In this document: in pieces, positions 27,105-39,200 of the stretch
Layout: every line of letters starts with the position of its first letter
How positions within the stretch are numbered: the first letter of the stretch is position 1
Source of the DNA: Bryoerythrophyllum caledonicum
Lineage: Eukaryota; Streptophyta; Bryopsida; Pottiales; Pottiaceae
Direction: 5' to 3'
DNA: 64,000 nucleotides
NCBI GenBank assembly: GCA_963971425.1
Contig: OZ020515.1
Span: 38,421,198-38,485,197, forward strand
Position numbers and translations under genes: made by a program
Notes under the pieces: model-generated
The model's database searches: none
Told to the model about the DNA's origin: nothing
The model's input: the letters and a program-made list of their open reading frames with translations, nothing else

Positions 27105-30100
27105 TGAATTCAATTCTTTCACTGTTTATCTCATTTTCCTTTCCCCAAGATGAATTCCGGTTGTCTCCTTCCCGGTCTTGAGAAAGTCTCCAGGTAGACT
27201 CTACTTAGACCTTGTGCGTCTATCCTTCTTCCGTTTATTTATTTTCTTCCTTTCCATTGTCCCGACCTTGTGGCAAATAGTCTTTGTGTTCTCCCTATTC
27301 TTCCCCTTTTCCTAGTCTTGCCTAAATCTCCCGTCATTTTTCCGGTCTCTCCGGTCTCCTAGAAAAACCATCTTAAACTATTGTTCTCCTAGTATAAGAG
27401 TCATCTCTTTTGCTTGAGCGGTCATTTGTTATTTTGTTTCGTCTAGTTGTGTTTCTAGATATGTGACATGCCTACATCCACATTAATCTAGAAAAGTGTT
27501 CCGGAGAAAAGTACACCGGTTGCCTAGTATACTCGTGTGTTTTTCGGGCCGGACCAGAAATTGTGATAAGTCTAGTTGGGTGATTGGTGAAAGTATAGGC
27601 ACATCCCAGAGTTAGTCCATCCCGGACAACATGACTCCACCGGTAACACTGACGCTTTCCAAGATTGATCCAAACAAGTGGGAAGGGACTGAGAAAGGAG
27701 GACAATTGGAGGAAGACATTACCTGGATGGGCTGCATAGGATTATACAAGAAACCTTGGGTCATACAGAAGGGATATGCAGCTACAGAGTTGCTACCTCC
27801 TGGGACACCCTGGGGAGTCTACCGGGCTAATCCTCAACATGGACTAGAGAATTATGGCGTAATGTGTACTCGTTTGTAGAAGAGGAATGATGGAAGCCCG
27901 GAAGTTGCTGGATAAGCACCTATCAAGCTTCTACGACGCATCGGAGTGCTATCGCAATGAATAGTTTTTGAATAACCGGTTGAGGAGGGTGGTTGAGTTT
28001 TTAAACCCAATCTTCCATCCCAACCAACGTGAGAGAATCACAACGCGGCCAGCCACAACATGTCTCCGGTAGCTATGCTTGTTGATCTGGTGGGAGACTT
28101 CTAATATGCCGGTAGATACTCCCATCTACTAGTAGATCTCCCCGTTGAGATTTCCAACCTTTTGGTGGATCTTCTTAACAATATACCCGTGGATACTCCC
28201 AATCTTCCGGTCAATCCTCCTATGGATCTACCGGAAGATAATTTCACTCTTTCGGATGGTCTTCCAGATGAGCCTATGTTATATATTATTGTGGATTTAT
28301 CTTATCCGTTGATAGGATGTTGCTAGGTGCGGTAGATTAATACTAGGGTGGAAGTAGTGATGTCAATGGCGCCCCATTGTGCACCCGGCCACTACCACTT
28401 GAGTGAAGTCTCCGGCTATCTACTATTGTTAAAGTATGTTTTCACCGGTCTCGGACCAGGAGTCTTCCGATTTACCGGTCTAACTGGTAATCAGCCGGTC
28501 ACTAGGCAACCCTCAATTCTAGGATCTAGATGCCGTTTCCCACCTTTGTGAACCTAGTTTTTGGAGGGTAGCTAGTGGCCTTAGTGTACTTAAGGAGCCT
28601 TGGGCTCTTGTTTTAAATACTCTCCTCTTTGTTGCTTTGCTTGTATCTTGCCTTCATTGCTTGTGTCTAGAGTCATTGTTGAGCTTGTGTGAGTAGAGAG
28701 GGAGAGAGTTGAGTCCTCCTAGTGGGTCTTTGCTTGGATGTGCAAGGTTGTGGCTTGTTGAGTGCTATGTGGTTGAATGTAAGCTAAGGCTTCCGGAGGG
28801 TGTAGGATATCCGGACTAGATGGTGGAGTAAGATATGGGATCTACTCCAAACCGTAGATTGGTTGAACACCCATTGCTATTTATGATAGCATCCCTTAAG
28901 TGGAAAGTGTTTGGATTGGTGGGGAGGAGGGGTGACATCCCTCTTCTTGATACACCGGAAGAAATCCCGGCTAAGCGTGAGTCTGGAGTATTCCCGGTTT
29001 TTCTACCCTTACAGTGGATGAGATCCCTTGATCCCTATGGAAAGTTGTCTTGCTTGTGTGAATCACTTAGCACTAGACCGTTGTGATTCTTGTATCTTCT
29101 TTTGTTTGATTAATTGGGTGTACTTATAGTTGGAATCCGGCTTTGCGTTACTTGTTTACGAGAACTGTTTTCCGGGTTGTTTCCGGGACTCTTACCAGTG
29201 AATTGTGAGGGCTGGTGAACTAGCTGCAACCTTTTAACTCTTTTATGGTGTAGAGTTAGGTTGTGGAGATTGTCACCTCTAGATTGCGAAAACGAAGGGC
29301 AGTGACTTTTCAAGCACTGTAAAAACTTACCGGAAACTACTCTAACGCTCAACAAAGTTTAAATTAAATATTTGTGGTTACTTGTTACCAGTCACCAAGG
29401 AACTAGGGAAGCCATCCTTCTGGATGTGATGGGGTATTGAGTATGTATTGTTATTAAATTTAGAAAGTTTGACACACGGTAAAAATCCCTGGAAATGATC
29501 TGGTTAGGTGGGCTCGCTTAAGGTTAATTTCGGTTAACTTTGGAAATTACAAACCATCGGACTACAATACCCTACTAGACAATTTTTTCTTTAAAACAAC
29601 ATAATTTTTTTCCTATAAGTTTGATGAAAATTAAAATTATACTCCCATGTGCCTCTTGTCTTCTCGCATCCCTGTTCAAAATTTCAAGGATTGCAAGTAT
29701 AAAGTGCAACCATGGAAACGTGTTTGAGATTTGCAAAAGCCCACCTCTGGACTTTTTTCGTTTAGAAATTAGGAGGACAAATCAAATTTCTTGTGCACGA
29801 TGCTTATCTGCAACATGTACATCAACTTGCGGCCCGTGTTCATGGATCCCTCTTAGTTGCAGAGATGCTATCTTGTGAGCGGCGAGTGGTGAGCATAAAA
29901 AATCCTAAAATCTAGAATTTTTTTGTCAATTTTTTTAGAAAAAGGTGAAATTCGTGGTTCTTTCAGCCGATTATCAAGTTTTGGTGGCATTTTTTTCAAA
30001 AACATCTAACTTAAGAAATTACCCTATAGCCCTGGTCACTTGGAAAATTGGGTATTTTTCCTTTATTTCGGTCTTTTAGAGTTCCTTGCTACAAATTAAG

Positions 30101-30619
30101 GGTGTGTCGTTTTTTTTTTTTTTCCTAAAAACCCCTACATTTGTAAATTGCCATATTAGTTTACAAAGCAGATATTTACTTAGGTTCAAGACAACGTCGT
30201 GGTAGAATATCATACGAAGCGGACAATTTTGGACAATGCTTGCTGATTTTATGATATTGTTGTTTTTAGCATACAACGGGTATCACCTAGGTATTAAGTG
30301 GATATCTCATGTGTATTAAACCTAGGTTTACATTCGATTTACATCGGTATTAACTTTTAACTACGAATTGCAGCGGAAATCACCTTCGCATTCCATGCAC
30401 ATCAACGGTACAAATGTTTCATTATTTTCCCACAATATGGGCAGTCTTCATATCCAATGATTTATGTATAAATATGTCCACTTCAAACTATAGATCATGC
30501 TAAGTATGGGAAGCTACTGCTCAGGATAATTTAACTCTTCATATATTAATTGGATTCATGATATCAATTGTACTCATGAAATCAATGACGGACTGAGCAT
30601 GTATACATGATGCTTCATT

Positions 30620-33600
30620 TGAGCAGCCTAGAAACATAGATACTTCTAATAGAGACGACTTGAACGCCTTCCTCACGCTCGTTTGGTGATGCTAGCAAGC
30701 TCGAGAATGTGCATAACTTCATTAAAGTTGTAGCTTGGAGCATGCATGAACAGGTCCTCTTTGTGGTCCATCTTACGTAGGTAACGTAAGATGTAATACA
30801 CATGTTTGCAATACTTCCATTGCCCCTTCTTTCCCAACACTTTGGATTGCATCTTCAAAAAATCTGGGCATGAGCATACTGCGAGGTCCGTAAACGTGAC
30901 GCAATAGGACTTGTACTTCCCCATATCAAGAGTTATAACGCATCCCCATCCCGGATACAGGATGGCAAACAAATTCGAGACGTAGCAGTTATTCATAAGA
31001 GTTGTGCTTGACCACTTGTTGCGTTGATCCATTGTGGGAGCATGTGCTGTTGTACGAATCGCTTATCCATTCCGAAAGCTGTGATGAGAATTGGGATTCG
31101 CTGGAATGGGGAAATGAGAACGCGGAAGAGGCATGTCCATAGACACTTGGAATTGTCTTCGTGGTGAAAGAGCTCCACGTTGTTGTAATTGGAAACCTGC
31201 TTCCTCCAATGCTAAAACCTCATGCACAATAAAATTTGTGCCAAGTTTCACAGGTCACGAATTTGGAACTGATGGCCAATCCATCACAAACGCTTTCTTC
31301 GACCCCTTTACACAGCGGCCTACATCATCTGGACAAAACCAGAACTCCGCAGTAATATTACGGGGCGATCTATAATCCTTCTTCATACCCGAATAGGTGG
31401 GGGCGGGAGTTCCATGACTTCCACGTGCAACTTTGGTGTTGCAGGGCTCACCAATGTCAGCCTGCAATACTTGGCATTTTCGAGCAGACTTCTTGTGGAG
31501 CCGAGCAATGTGCCACTTAGATGGATCACAGTCCGATTCGAGAACGGATGTTGTATGTTGGACACCAGAGTCGTATCCGCCAAGGGCCTTTTCGATGCGA
31601 GCCAGAGTGACCCTTTTACCATCACGGGGAATTGAATAGTTCACCGTATCGGACCTATGCGAATCGAGGGACAACTCGGGTGGCATGTCAAGCTTGCGCT
31701 TCGTGGATCCAAAAACCTCCGCATCTTCTAAGCCGCATGTTCTGGTTAGTAAATCGGAAATCCTCAGCTCCGGGGAAGCTCCTAACACCATCAGGTATGC
31801 GTTTAGGATCACCCAAACGTTGTGCGGGTCGCAACCAAAGCGTACCTTTGTCCGGACCTTTTTCCGACGCGCTGCCCTTCAACCATGCTTGATACGAAGT
31901 AATCTGCATGAAAGCACGGATGAGGTCATCTACGATTGTTGCGTATAGACACGTCATTGTGTTTCCGGATTATTGGAGCCAACGGTTGTGGACTGTTTCG
32001 ACAAGGTTGCAGGAAGGCATATCAACGCTCTCGTCAAGCATCAGATCCTGAGGAAACGCAACAATCGTCAAAAAATAGGGGTTGAATAATCTGAAGGATC
32101 TAATGGAGTGTAAACTATATAGAGCATGAAGGTCACTTACAAGCTGCATTGCGCCGCCCCATTGTCGATAACGGAAGTGCCAGAGTGCCATCCAGTCCTT
32201 GACAGCACGATGTCCGATTTCGGTAGTGGCACCAGAGGACAACAACCACGCTTGAATTACATTGTACTGAGCCTCAGCCTCGTCATGGTCTTCGCATTTT
32301 TCCAGATTTTGCAGAGGGCAATATGTTGCTCTTGGAAGCCAGGAAGAATACTTCTGGAGGTCGCACGCTGAAGACACTATGTCCAATGAAATAAGCATGT
32401 TTGTTCTCTATGATCCATGGGCTTGTCCTTGTTGCCGCTGCCATATACTCGCCGAACGGCATGCCAGTTCACACCAGCACTGTCAGCCATGAAGGATTGG
32501 ACTACCATGGCATATCATATGTACGACAACAAATGTTATGTTACACATGGCATCTTGGTCTACGCCTTTCGAGATAGGATGAAGATGATGCCCAAATGTA
32601 TTGCAGCGCGTGTTCGATCGGGATCGATAGATGTCACATAGTATATACGTGCATCACAAAGAGCAAGACAAATTGGAGGGGTTTGGCAAACCTTTACATG
32701 AGAGCATAGATTTCTCGGATGGTGCTCCATGCACTGAAAATGGAGTGAACGCGAACCCGCTCCACTCGGTCTGATTCGAGCGCCCATCGTTTCGTGTCTG
32801 ATAATCACAAGTGATGTTAGGGCACTATAGATGCCCCGTACATACAGATTTCCGGTACGTAAGACCAAAATCATTCTTGATATTTGTAGTCATTGTCTTG
32901 CACCACGTGTGACCATTGTGTTGTTTACTCATCCCATCTAACCCCCCCGTACTGTGGGAGAATACCCTCCGGGAGTGGAGGAAGTTCAAATATCATGTCC
33001 CCATCATACTTTGGAGGCAAATACTTAACATGTTTCAAATTGAAACTATCGATATCAATTCGGGACAACTGAGACCTGAACCATTTCTTATTACAGGTAT
33101 GCCGGACATGAATAAGTATGTTTCTGACGTTCTCGAGCCAAGATAAATGGGGAGCTTCCCTGAGGAATAAGACGGAGACGCTTGAGCATATGATGGAACT
33201 GGGGTAGAAATAGTACGAGGAGCTAACCCGTGTGACGAGGTGCAGGGGATCTTTGACTCACCAAGGTTCACATCAGATAGTTCATCTTCCTGTGTATCGC
33301 TAAGAATATGGACGCTTGGGTTAGACCTAGTGCCTAAACCGGGCACGAGCTCGATATCACCAGAATCAGTTGGAGGAGTCATCACGGCTACGGACGCATG
33401 AGCGGCCATTTGAACATCTCTAATACCAAATACTTTGAATGAACCACGACACAAGCTCCAGAAAAATCCTACCGCGTCACTGTCTTTCACTTGATAAATG
33501 GACTGCTCAAGAATACCTACGCTATCATAGACCTCTTGTTCAATGTGGAGTGTACCAGCCCGATAACCATAACGGACACACAACAATGACTCTAAGATAC

Positions 33601-33676
33601 AGACTGTGCCATTGTCGCCAATGGGCACGACAAGTGGAGCGCCGCCTTGATGGGAAGTAAGAGACGCCATGTACAT
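30620..33676 (-). pseudogene. SWIM zinc-finger Mutator-like transposase, degraded
   Basis: Read on the minus strand from 33676. An N-terminal block (MASLTSHQGG..., about 210 aa) is followed by KYLPPKYDGDMIFELPP, then a region with paired cysteines after CTGHL that looks like a DNA-binding zinc knuckle. Next come VVQSFMADSAGVNWHAVRRVYG and CLFHWT (the second-Asp region of Mutator-type DDE enzymes), then the segment LRLFNPYF-VVAFPQDLMLDES, then LPSCNLVETVHNRWLQ-like residues with the third catalytic Glu. The SWIM finger C-x-C-x19-C-x-H lies near the C-terminus (30802-30876). An in-frame stop follows CLFHWT and other frame changes occur, so it is not functional as it stands. Superfamily assignment rests on the FHW / NLVETVHN / SWIM order. 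Confidence 0.7.
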
Positions 33677-33679
33677 CGA

Positions 33680-34345
33680 CTACCGGAGGCGGTGTTAGGT
33701 GAGGGCGGGGTGCAATGGCAACGGAATTGCAAAAGAGAGATAGAACTAGCTTGCCACCCTCGTTTAAATATTGTAGTGGTAAACAATTGATTACGGCGGA
33801 AATATATTATCTTATGAAGGGCGAGATTACAGCGGAAATCTAAAATTTACGAAAGAGTGAAATTACGGCAGAAATATATAAATCAATAGAGAGTTATTCC
33901 TTTCCAGCCTGTTGGCGGCTTGAGTGTACAATGCCACAAATTAATCTTCTAGTTCAATTTGGAATAGAAAAGTTGTGAGCTGGAATACCGATTACCAATA
34001 TTATTAATTGTCTCGTTGTAGTGGGGAATGAATAGAAATTTAGATTTTGAATCCGTGTTTCTTCAAATATGAAGATGCGTAACTTAAATTGTGCACCATA
34101 ATTGACGGTAGGACCAAAAAAGTATATGGGACAGCTATTGTAGGGCTTTGCGACAACGTGTAAATTACAAGATCTGAGAAGAGCTTAAAAATAAATAGTA
34201 GGTCTTTGGTGTAAACGGAAGCAAGATAGAGTAGAACAAGGGCTCTATCACCGCAACGCAAGAGTATTGTTGTGAGTTGTTTGGATTCATTGGGAGGCAC
34301 TGATGTTGAAAGAGAGTGCGGATGAGTGGTTTGGCTATCTTGTAG
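33680..34345. promoter_or_regulatory. Divergent intergenic region of the Mutator-like element
   Basis: The span between the start of the minus-strand transposase and the start of the plus-strand gene, hence probably a shared bidirectional promoter. It contains the three-copy 36-bp array at 33789-33896 on the transposase side. The rest is AT-rich without other clear repeats. Confidence 0.45.
33789..33896. repeat. Three 36-bp tandem units (iteron-like)
   Basis: GATTACGGCGGAAAT, GATTACAGCGGAAAT and AATTACGGCAGAAAT begin at 33789, 33825 and 33861, exactly 36 bp apart. A related phrase (ATTGCAGCGGAAAT) lies near the left end of the element at about 30366. The position suggests binding sites for an element-encoded protein. 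Confidence 0.7.
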
Positions 34346-35079
34346 ATGATGACTAAGATAGGTGGCCGGAAGAAGCGAAGTACAAATTTCTCTAATCCGA
34401 AGCAAACGTGGGCTCGAAAGGATCGGCGACGACATCAGCCATTGTTGGCTGCTCAAAATGAGGAAGTGGAAACATCGGAATCGGGCGAACGATTTAGGGA
34501 TTTGTCAAGTATCCACCGGGAACTGCAGCCCGTCCAATCAAGGATTAAGGTATGTTTTGTGTTTCAATTTATTTATATCATTAAATGTGGCTGAATAGAA
34601 GAATGTCAATAGACTCATTTGATTCTGGCCTCCCGGATTGTTATTCAGGAGTCTTGCACCTGCGTTGGTATTCATGAGCATTTTGAAGAGGCATAATCTA
34701 TAAAAGATAACTCCAGGAAAATGTATCAAAGATCCAGTACCGCTGAGACCTCGTTGCAAGTAGATAAGGGATCTGAAGGCAGTAAAGGCCAGTCTGATTG
34801 CCAAAATAGTGACTCAAGTGAAGAATATGAGAGCCTGGGAAATCAATCACGATCCACACTGGTCGAAAACGGTTCCTCATCAAAGGCATCTGATAAAGGA
34901 GGAACATCTCATCGAAGAGGCGTTGACGACCTCGCGGATAAATTACTGGAACTGGAAAGGGACCCACCAAATCAGGTATGTCACAATGCGAGTATTATTT
35001 CACCAATCTGTATCCGTTCTGAGATCATGAGCGACTCTTCTCGTCGTTGTTCTCTTTGGTCATTGTGCTCCGGATCGGT

Positions 35080-35330
35080 CAAAGAGCTTCCGAGAATTAG
35101 GGTTTCTGATTCGTCCGTCACCTTATGGGATTCAGCTCTACACAGTGACGTTATTGGGCTCTAAACCGGCCATAGTGTCCCCGAGAATTAGGGTTTAGGA
35201 TTCGTGATTCACCTGTGGGTTCAGCTCTACGCGGGCTCGTCATTCAGCTCCATACGGGTCAACCGGCATCCAATAGCAGGGTTTAGGTTTCGTGATTCTC
35301 CTCGTGGGTTCGGTTCTTCACAGCTAGGCT
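35080..35330 (+). repeat. About 80-bp imperfect repeats in an intron of the element gene
   Basis: Three loosely conserved units share AGGGTTT(AG), TTCGTGATTC and GTGGGTTC(A/G)G phrases, starting near 35093, 35187 and 35276. They lie in an apparent intron between the acidic exon and the next coding block. Confidence 0.5.
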
Positions 35331-35524
35331 CATTTCAGAAGTTTTCGTAACCTAGTACTTGTGAGATGTGGGTCGTGCTTTGGTTCTTCTTCGTGGAGGA
35401 ATTGCTGAATCTAGTGAAACCCTCTATCTTTGCAGGATGTGTGCACGGGGAGTAAGAGAGGGAGTTCGACGGCAGCCGAGGCGGAACTCTCGAAAATGGA
35501 AGGACTCTAGGTACATCATCATGA

Positions 35525-36240
35525 GAAATGAGCTCTTGTTCGCAGTTTTTTTCTTGCAAACAGCCTAATCATCGTGAGGGTGGGGAGTGAGTGTAGGGAG
35601 GGTGGGCAGTGAGTGCAGGGAGGGTGGGCAGTGAGTGCAGGGAGGGTGGGGACTGTGGGGTGGTGAGGGTGGGCAGTGAGTGTGGGGAGTGAGCGTGGGG
35701 AGGGTAGTGAGGGCTGGGGAGCTGTCAAGAGTGGTATAAGGTGGGTTGGGGAGTTGTGAGTTCTTGAGTGTCTTGCATGCATCTGAGTTTTACATGGATG
35801 TTTTTAAAATTGAGCGCGAACAAAAATCCTCTCCACAGGGAGGGGATTCCTGATTTTTTTCCAAAATCAGTGACCCCTGATTTTGACTTTCGGATCCGAA
35901 AGCCATCTTCAGGGGTCACTGATTTTTACAAAAATTTGGGAATCCTCTCCCTGCTGGAGAAGTCTTCGTTGCGCGTGCATTATTTTTGCTGAACTGTTGG
36001 TTACAAAAATGAGCTTTTGTTTGCTGATTTTTTCTTTCTGACAGCGTGATCGTCGTGAGAAAGTAGGGGAGTGCGGCACTGGTTAGTGGTGAGGGTGTGT
36101 GGGGAGGGTGGGGACTTTGTGTGGGGAGGGTGGGTAGAGTGTGTGGGGAGGGTGGGGAGTGAGTGTGGAGAGGGTGGGAGTGTGTGTGGAGAGGGTGGGA
36201 GTGTGTGTGGGGAGGATAGGGTGGGCTCACGAGTTGTGAG
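35525..36240 (+). repeat. Tandem duplication with G-rich minisatellites
   Basis: Two related blocks begin ATGAGCTCTTGTTCGC (35529) and ATGAGCTTTTGTTTGC (36008), continue through an ATCRTCGTGAG phrase, and each leads into a GGGAGGGTGGGSAGTG-type minisatellite (35570-35720 and 36085-36220). The intervening DNA contains the foldback at 35813-35980. All of it lies in an apparent intron. The G-runs have quadruplex potential. Confidence 0.7.
35813..35980. repeat. Foldback palindrome centred on a perfect 16-bp core
   Basis: The centre CTTTCGGATCCGAAAG (35887-35902) is a perfect palindrome. Arms of about 75 bp extend outward with shared phrases AGGGAG(A/G)GGATTCC and ATCAGTGACCCCTGA. It resembles a foldback MITE or a hairpin left by a hairpin-forming insertion. 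Confidence 0.75.
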
Positions 36241-39200
36241 CGAGTGTCACGAGTGGTAATCTTTGGTTTGGGGGAGGGACATTGCTTCATTTAGATTGAA
36301 CTCATTTTCATGACCATTTTGGCCATGCTCGTTGAATTGCATGAGCAGGGATTGAGTACACTCGTCTGTTCTTGATATTTTTCTTGTTTCTTTTCCAATT
36401 TCTGGTTCAAGTGGATGCAATTTGTTGCTTCAGCTTCTCATGCATACCTATTGCAGGTTGAGAGTATGGAACCTACAGCGACTTCTTCACGTGAGGACCT
36501 TGAGATTATGGAAGACGAAGCACGCGTCACTGAACTTGTTGATGAGCATGGGCTGGCTCCAACACTTCAATCTTTGCGGAGGTCCATCCGTGGGACCTCT
36601 TACCACATCCTATAGAGCAGCATTTGCTCCTTTGTTGGTGATCTCTCCATTCCGCTCTGCCAGATGGTGCCCATAATTGAGGTTAGATTACCTCTTCGGA
36701 GTGATGTAGAGAAATTGAAGGGGGAGTTCGTCAATGGAGGAGTTCTACATGTTTTTGTGTGTGAGTGAAGAGTTTCTCCCTTGTGGAGAAGCGGGTGCAA
36801 CCACCAGACAAGTCAACGTGGTCTGATCTTTGGATAGAAGAGGACCGGAAGTTCGAGGAGTTGTTGAAGACTTGTCCGGAGTACTCGGCGTTTTCAGAGA
36901 AGTTCTTCTTCGTGTGGGATGGCAATCATCGCCATATGGCTTGGACTGAGGTGATTTCCCAACTACACCCATCCGATGTCACCTTTCATGTGCCTGTTAG
37001 AGCCGTGGTTATCGAGCCGACTATCGAGAACCGACACATCTTGCTCAACGTGATGACCGACTTGAACAAGTACGAACTAAAATACTCCGAACTTCGTTTG
37101 TTTCAGTTGCATTAACTATTGTACTTCATTTAATGAAACTGAAATATTCTTTTATCGTAGGCAAAAAAAATCAGATCACGTTGTGCAACACCTCACACAC
37201 GGCATAAAGCGTGTTCAGCATTTCGGCCTCTTAGAGTTTGAGCAGTTGAAGGGGCTCATCAACAATGAAGAATACGAAGTTAGCGTCCTTGAGTGGTCGA
37301 AGAAGGGACAATGAAAGTGGTATCATATGACTCTCGAAGCATTTGTGAAGCTCATGTATGAGGTACGTAATGATCCCTTTGTCCAAGTAGCACTTGCCAT
37401 TCATCTCCTTTTGATATTCCAGTTTGAAATATTAAAATTGATCACGACCTTATGTTGTCCACAGCGGGACCTGATTGTTGTTGAAGAGGAGCAAATCCAA
37501 ATATTTAAGGACAACTTGGTCACGGGTGTTAGTGAAGATCGGCGTGGAAGTGCCCCAGACTTGGTGAGCCGATGCACTGAAGCTGTGCAAAAGAAGAAGA
37601 CGACTTGCCAGACCATGCTCACTCGGATGTTGGCAATTGCTAACCCGGCTAACGGGGAGGATTTCTTCAAAGAGGTAGGATATATGTAATTTATTTAATC
37701 CTTTTCATAATGAATTTCTAACTCATGGCCTTGTAAATTCCACTCTAATGATTGATATTGTGATGTAGGTGAATCATCACTTTGATGTTTACCAGCTGCG
37801 GCCCGAGATGACTCCTGAGAAACTCCAGCTTATTGCCACGGCTAGGGTAGCTACGAAGTTCAAGTCGCGCTGGTGTAGGTGGTGGAACATGAGCATGGGT
37901 AGCAGAATGGAGTATAACTTCCCCGCGTCGCTAGCGTCGGATAAGGTTCTTCGTGGCTGGATTGACAAGGCAACGTTCTGGGCTGGGGTAAGGTTCAATC
38001 TTTCTGGACATCCACTACTTTTTCTTCTTCTTTTTCTATGATCAATTCCTAACTATCAGGATTTCGTTTTACAGCTAGAAGAAGAGGCTGAGAAGCTCTA
38101 CGCAGAGATTCTCTTTGAGGACAACATTGTCCTTAAGACTAAAGGGCTTCCGAATCCCGTCCCCACCATTGGAAAATGGATTGAGGCAAAGAGCATGACG
38201 TTGTGGACGAAGGTGTTCTCTACTCACATCGGGAAGAGGGGATCCTACACGAAGAGCGAGGAGTTTATGGCGCAGGACGGTTGCGAGAAGGCTCTGAAGC
38301 GAGCAGTGATGCGATATTTTTGGAGGGTGCTCGTGGCCCATGGATCCTTGTTAGCCGAAGACCTACCCATCCGTTTCTCAAAGTGGATAGATACTTCTGC
38401 TCCCGAGTGTATCTTCACAGATACTCAGAGGCGTCGGTTTTCTGTGCACCACCTCTTCCAATGCCCGTGGTATTTGGAGATGCGGGAGGTGGATCCCACC
38501 TCTGGAGACGAGGTCCAGCTACGAGTGGCCTACAAATCCATTGCAGTTCCTCCTGTTGTTGGCAGCGTCCTTCCATGTTGGCGGCTCCTGTGGCAGCGTC
38601 TGAGGAGCAATCCGAGAAGGCCAAAGCCAAGGCTGCTTAGAAAGCAACTGAGGCAGTAATTAAGGAACAAGAGAGGGAGGCTGCTAGGCTGGAGAAGGAG
38701 AGTTCAAAGAACGAGAAGAAAGAGACGAAGGAGAGGTACAAGGAGTTCGCGGCGTTGGTGGCGAAGGAAGGGCCTCAGAAGCTGTTTACTCAACTAGGGG
38801 GATTTGGAGGATTCGCAATCCCTCCAGCAGTGGCACTCACGATGGGCGTTTCACCCTCAGCTAGCAGCCGACCTTCTACCTTTGATGTAAAGCCCTCTCA
38901 AACGGTGTACTTGATTCCGATATTCGATCTTCCTTAGTCTTCTGTTGTTGTGAAGGTAATGATGGAGAGTGCCCCCTCCTTCATGTCACAATTTGATAGT
39001 GTCGTTGTGGAGGGTGACAAACCGGCAGCTTAGAAGGAGCTTCGCCTATTTTTTAAGGAGCACTCGGGCTCACGGCATCGGCAACATGAGGCTTTGGGTT
39101 GCACTCTAGGTTTGGCAGATATGATACTCTTCGACGTTCCGGAGGATTTACCAGTCCCCGACATTGATGGCGGCATCGACGTACCGAATTGGAACAAGCT

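Larger units (their letters stand above)
25550..29570. mobile_element. CCGG-rich unclassified repeat unit, split by a LINE insertion
   Basis: About 25550-26346 and 27105-29570 share an unusual density of CCGG/ACCGGT words not seen in the flanks, suggesting one inserted unit later interrupted by the LINE at 26347-27104. Parts resemble promoter-leader sequence (a TTTAAATA-type box near 28613 followed by a long leader-like stretch; a purine-rich block at 25925-26040), as in a solo terminal repeat or a non-autonomous retroelement. Two short open frames (27631-27879, 28835-29086) match nothing I recognise. Family, borders and age are unresolved; it looks old and broken. Confidence 0.35.

Noticed and set aside
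35519-36290. Pro/His/Ser-rich minus-strand open frames
   Set aside because: Low-complexity readings of the G-rich minisatellites.
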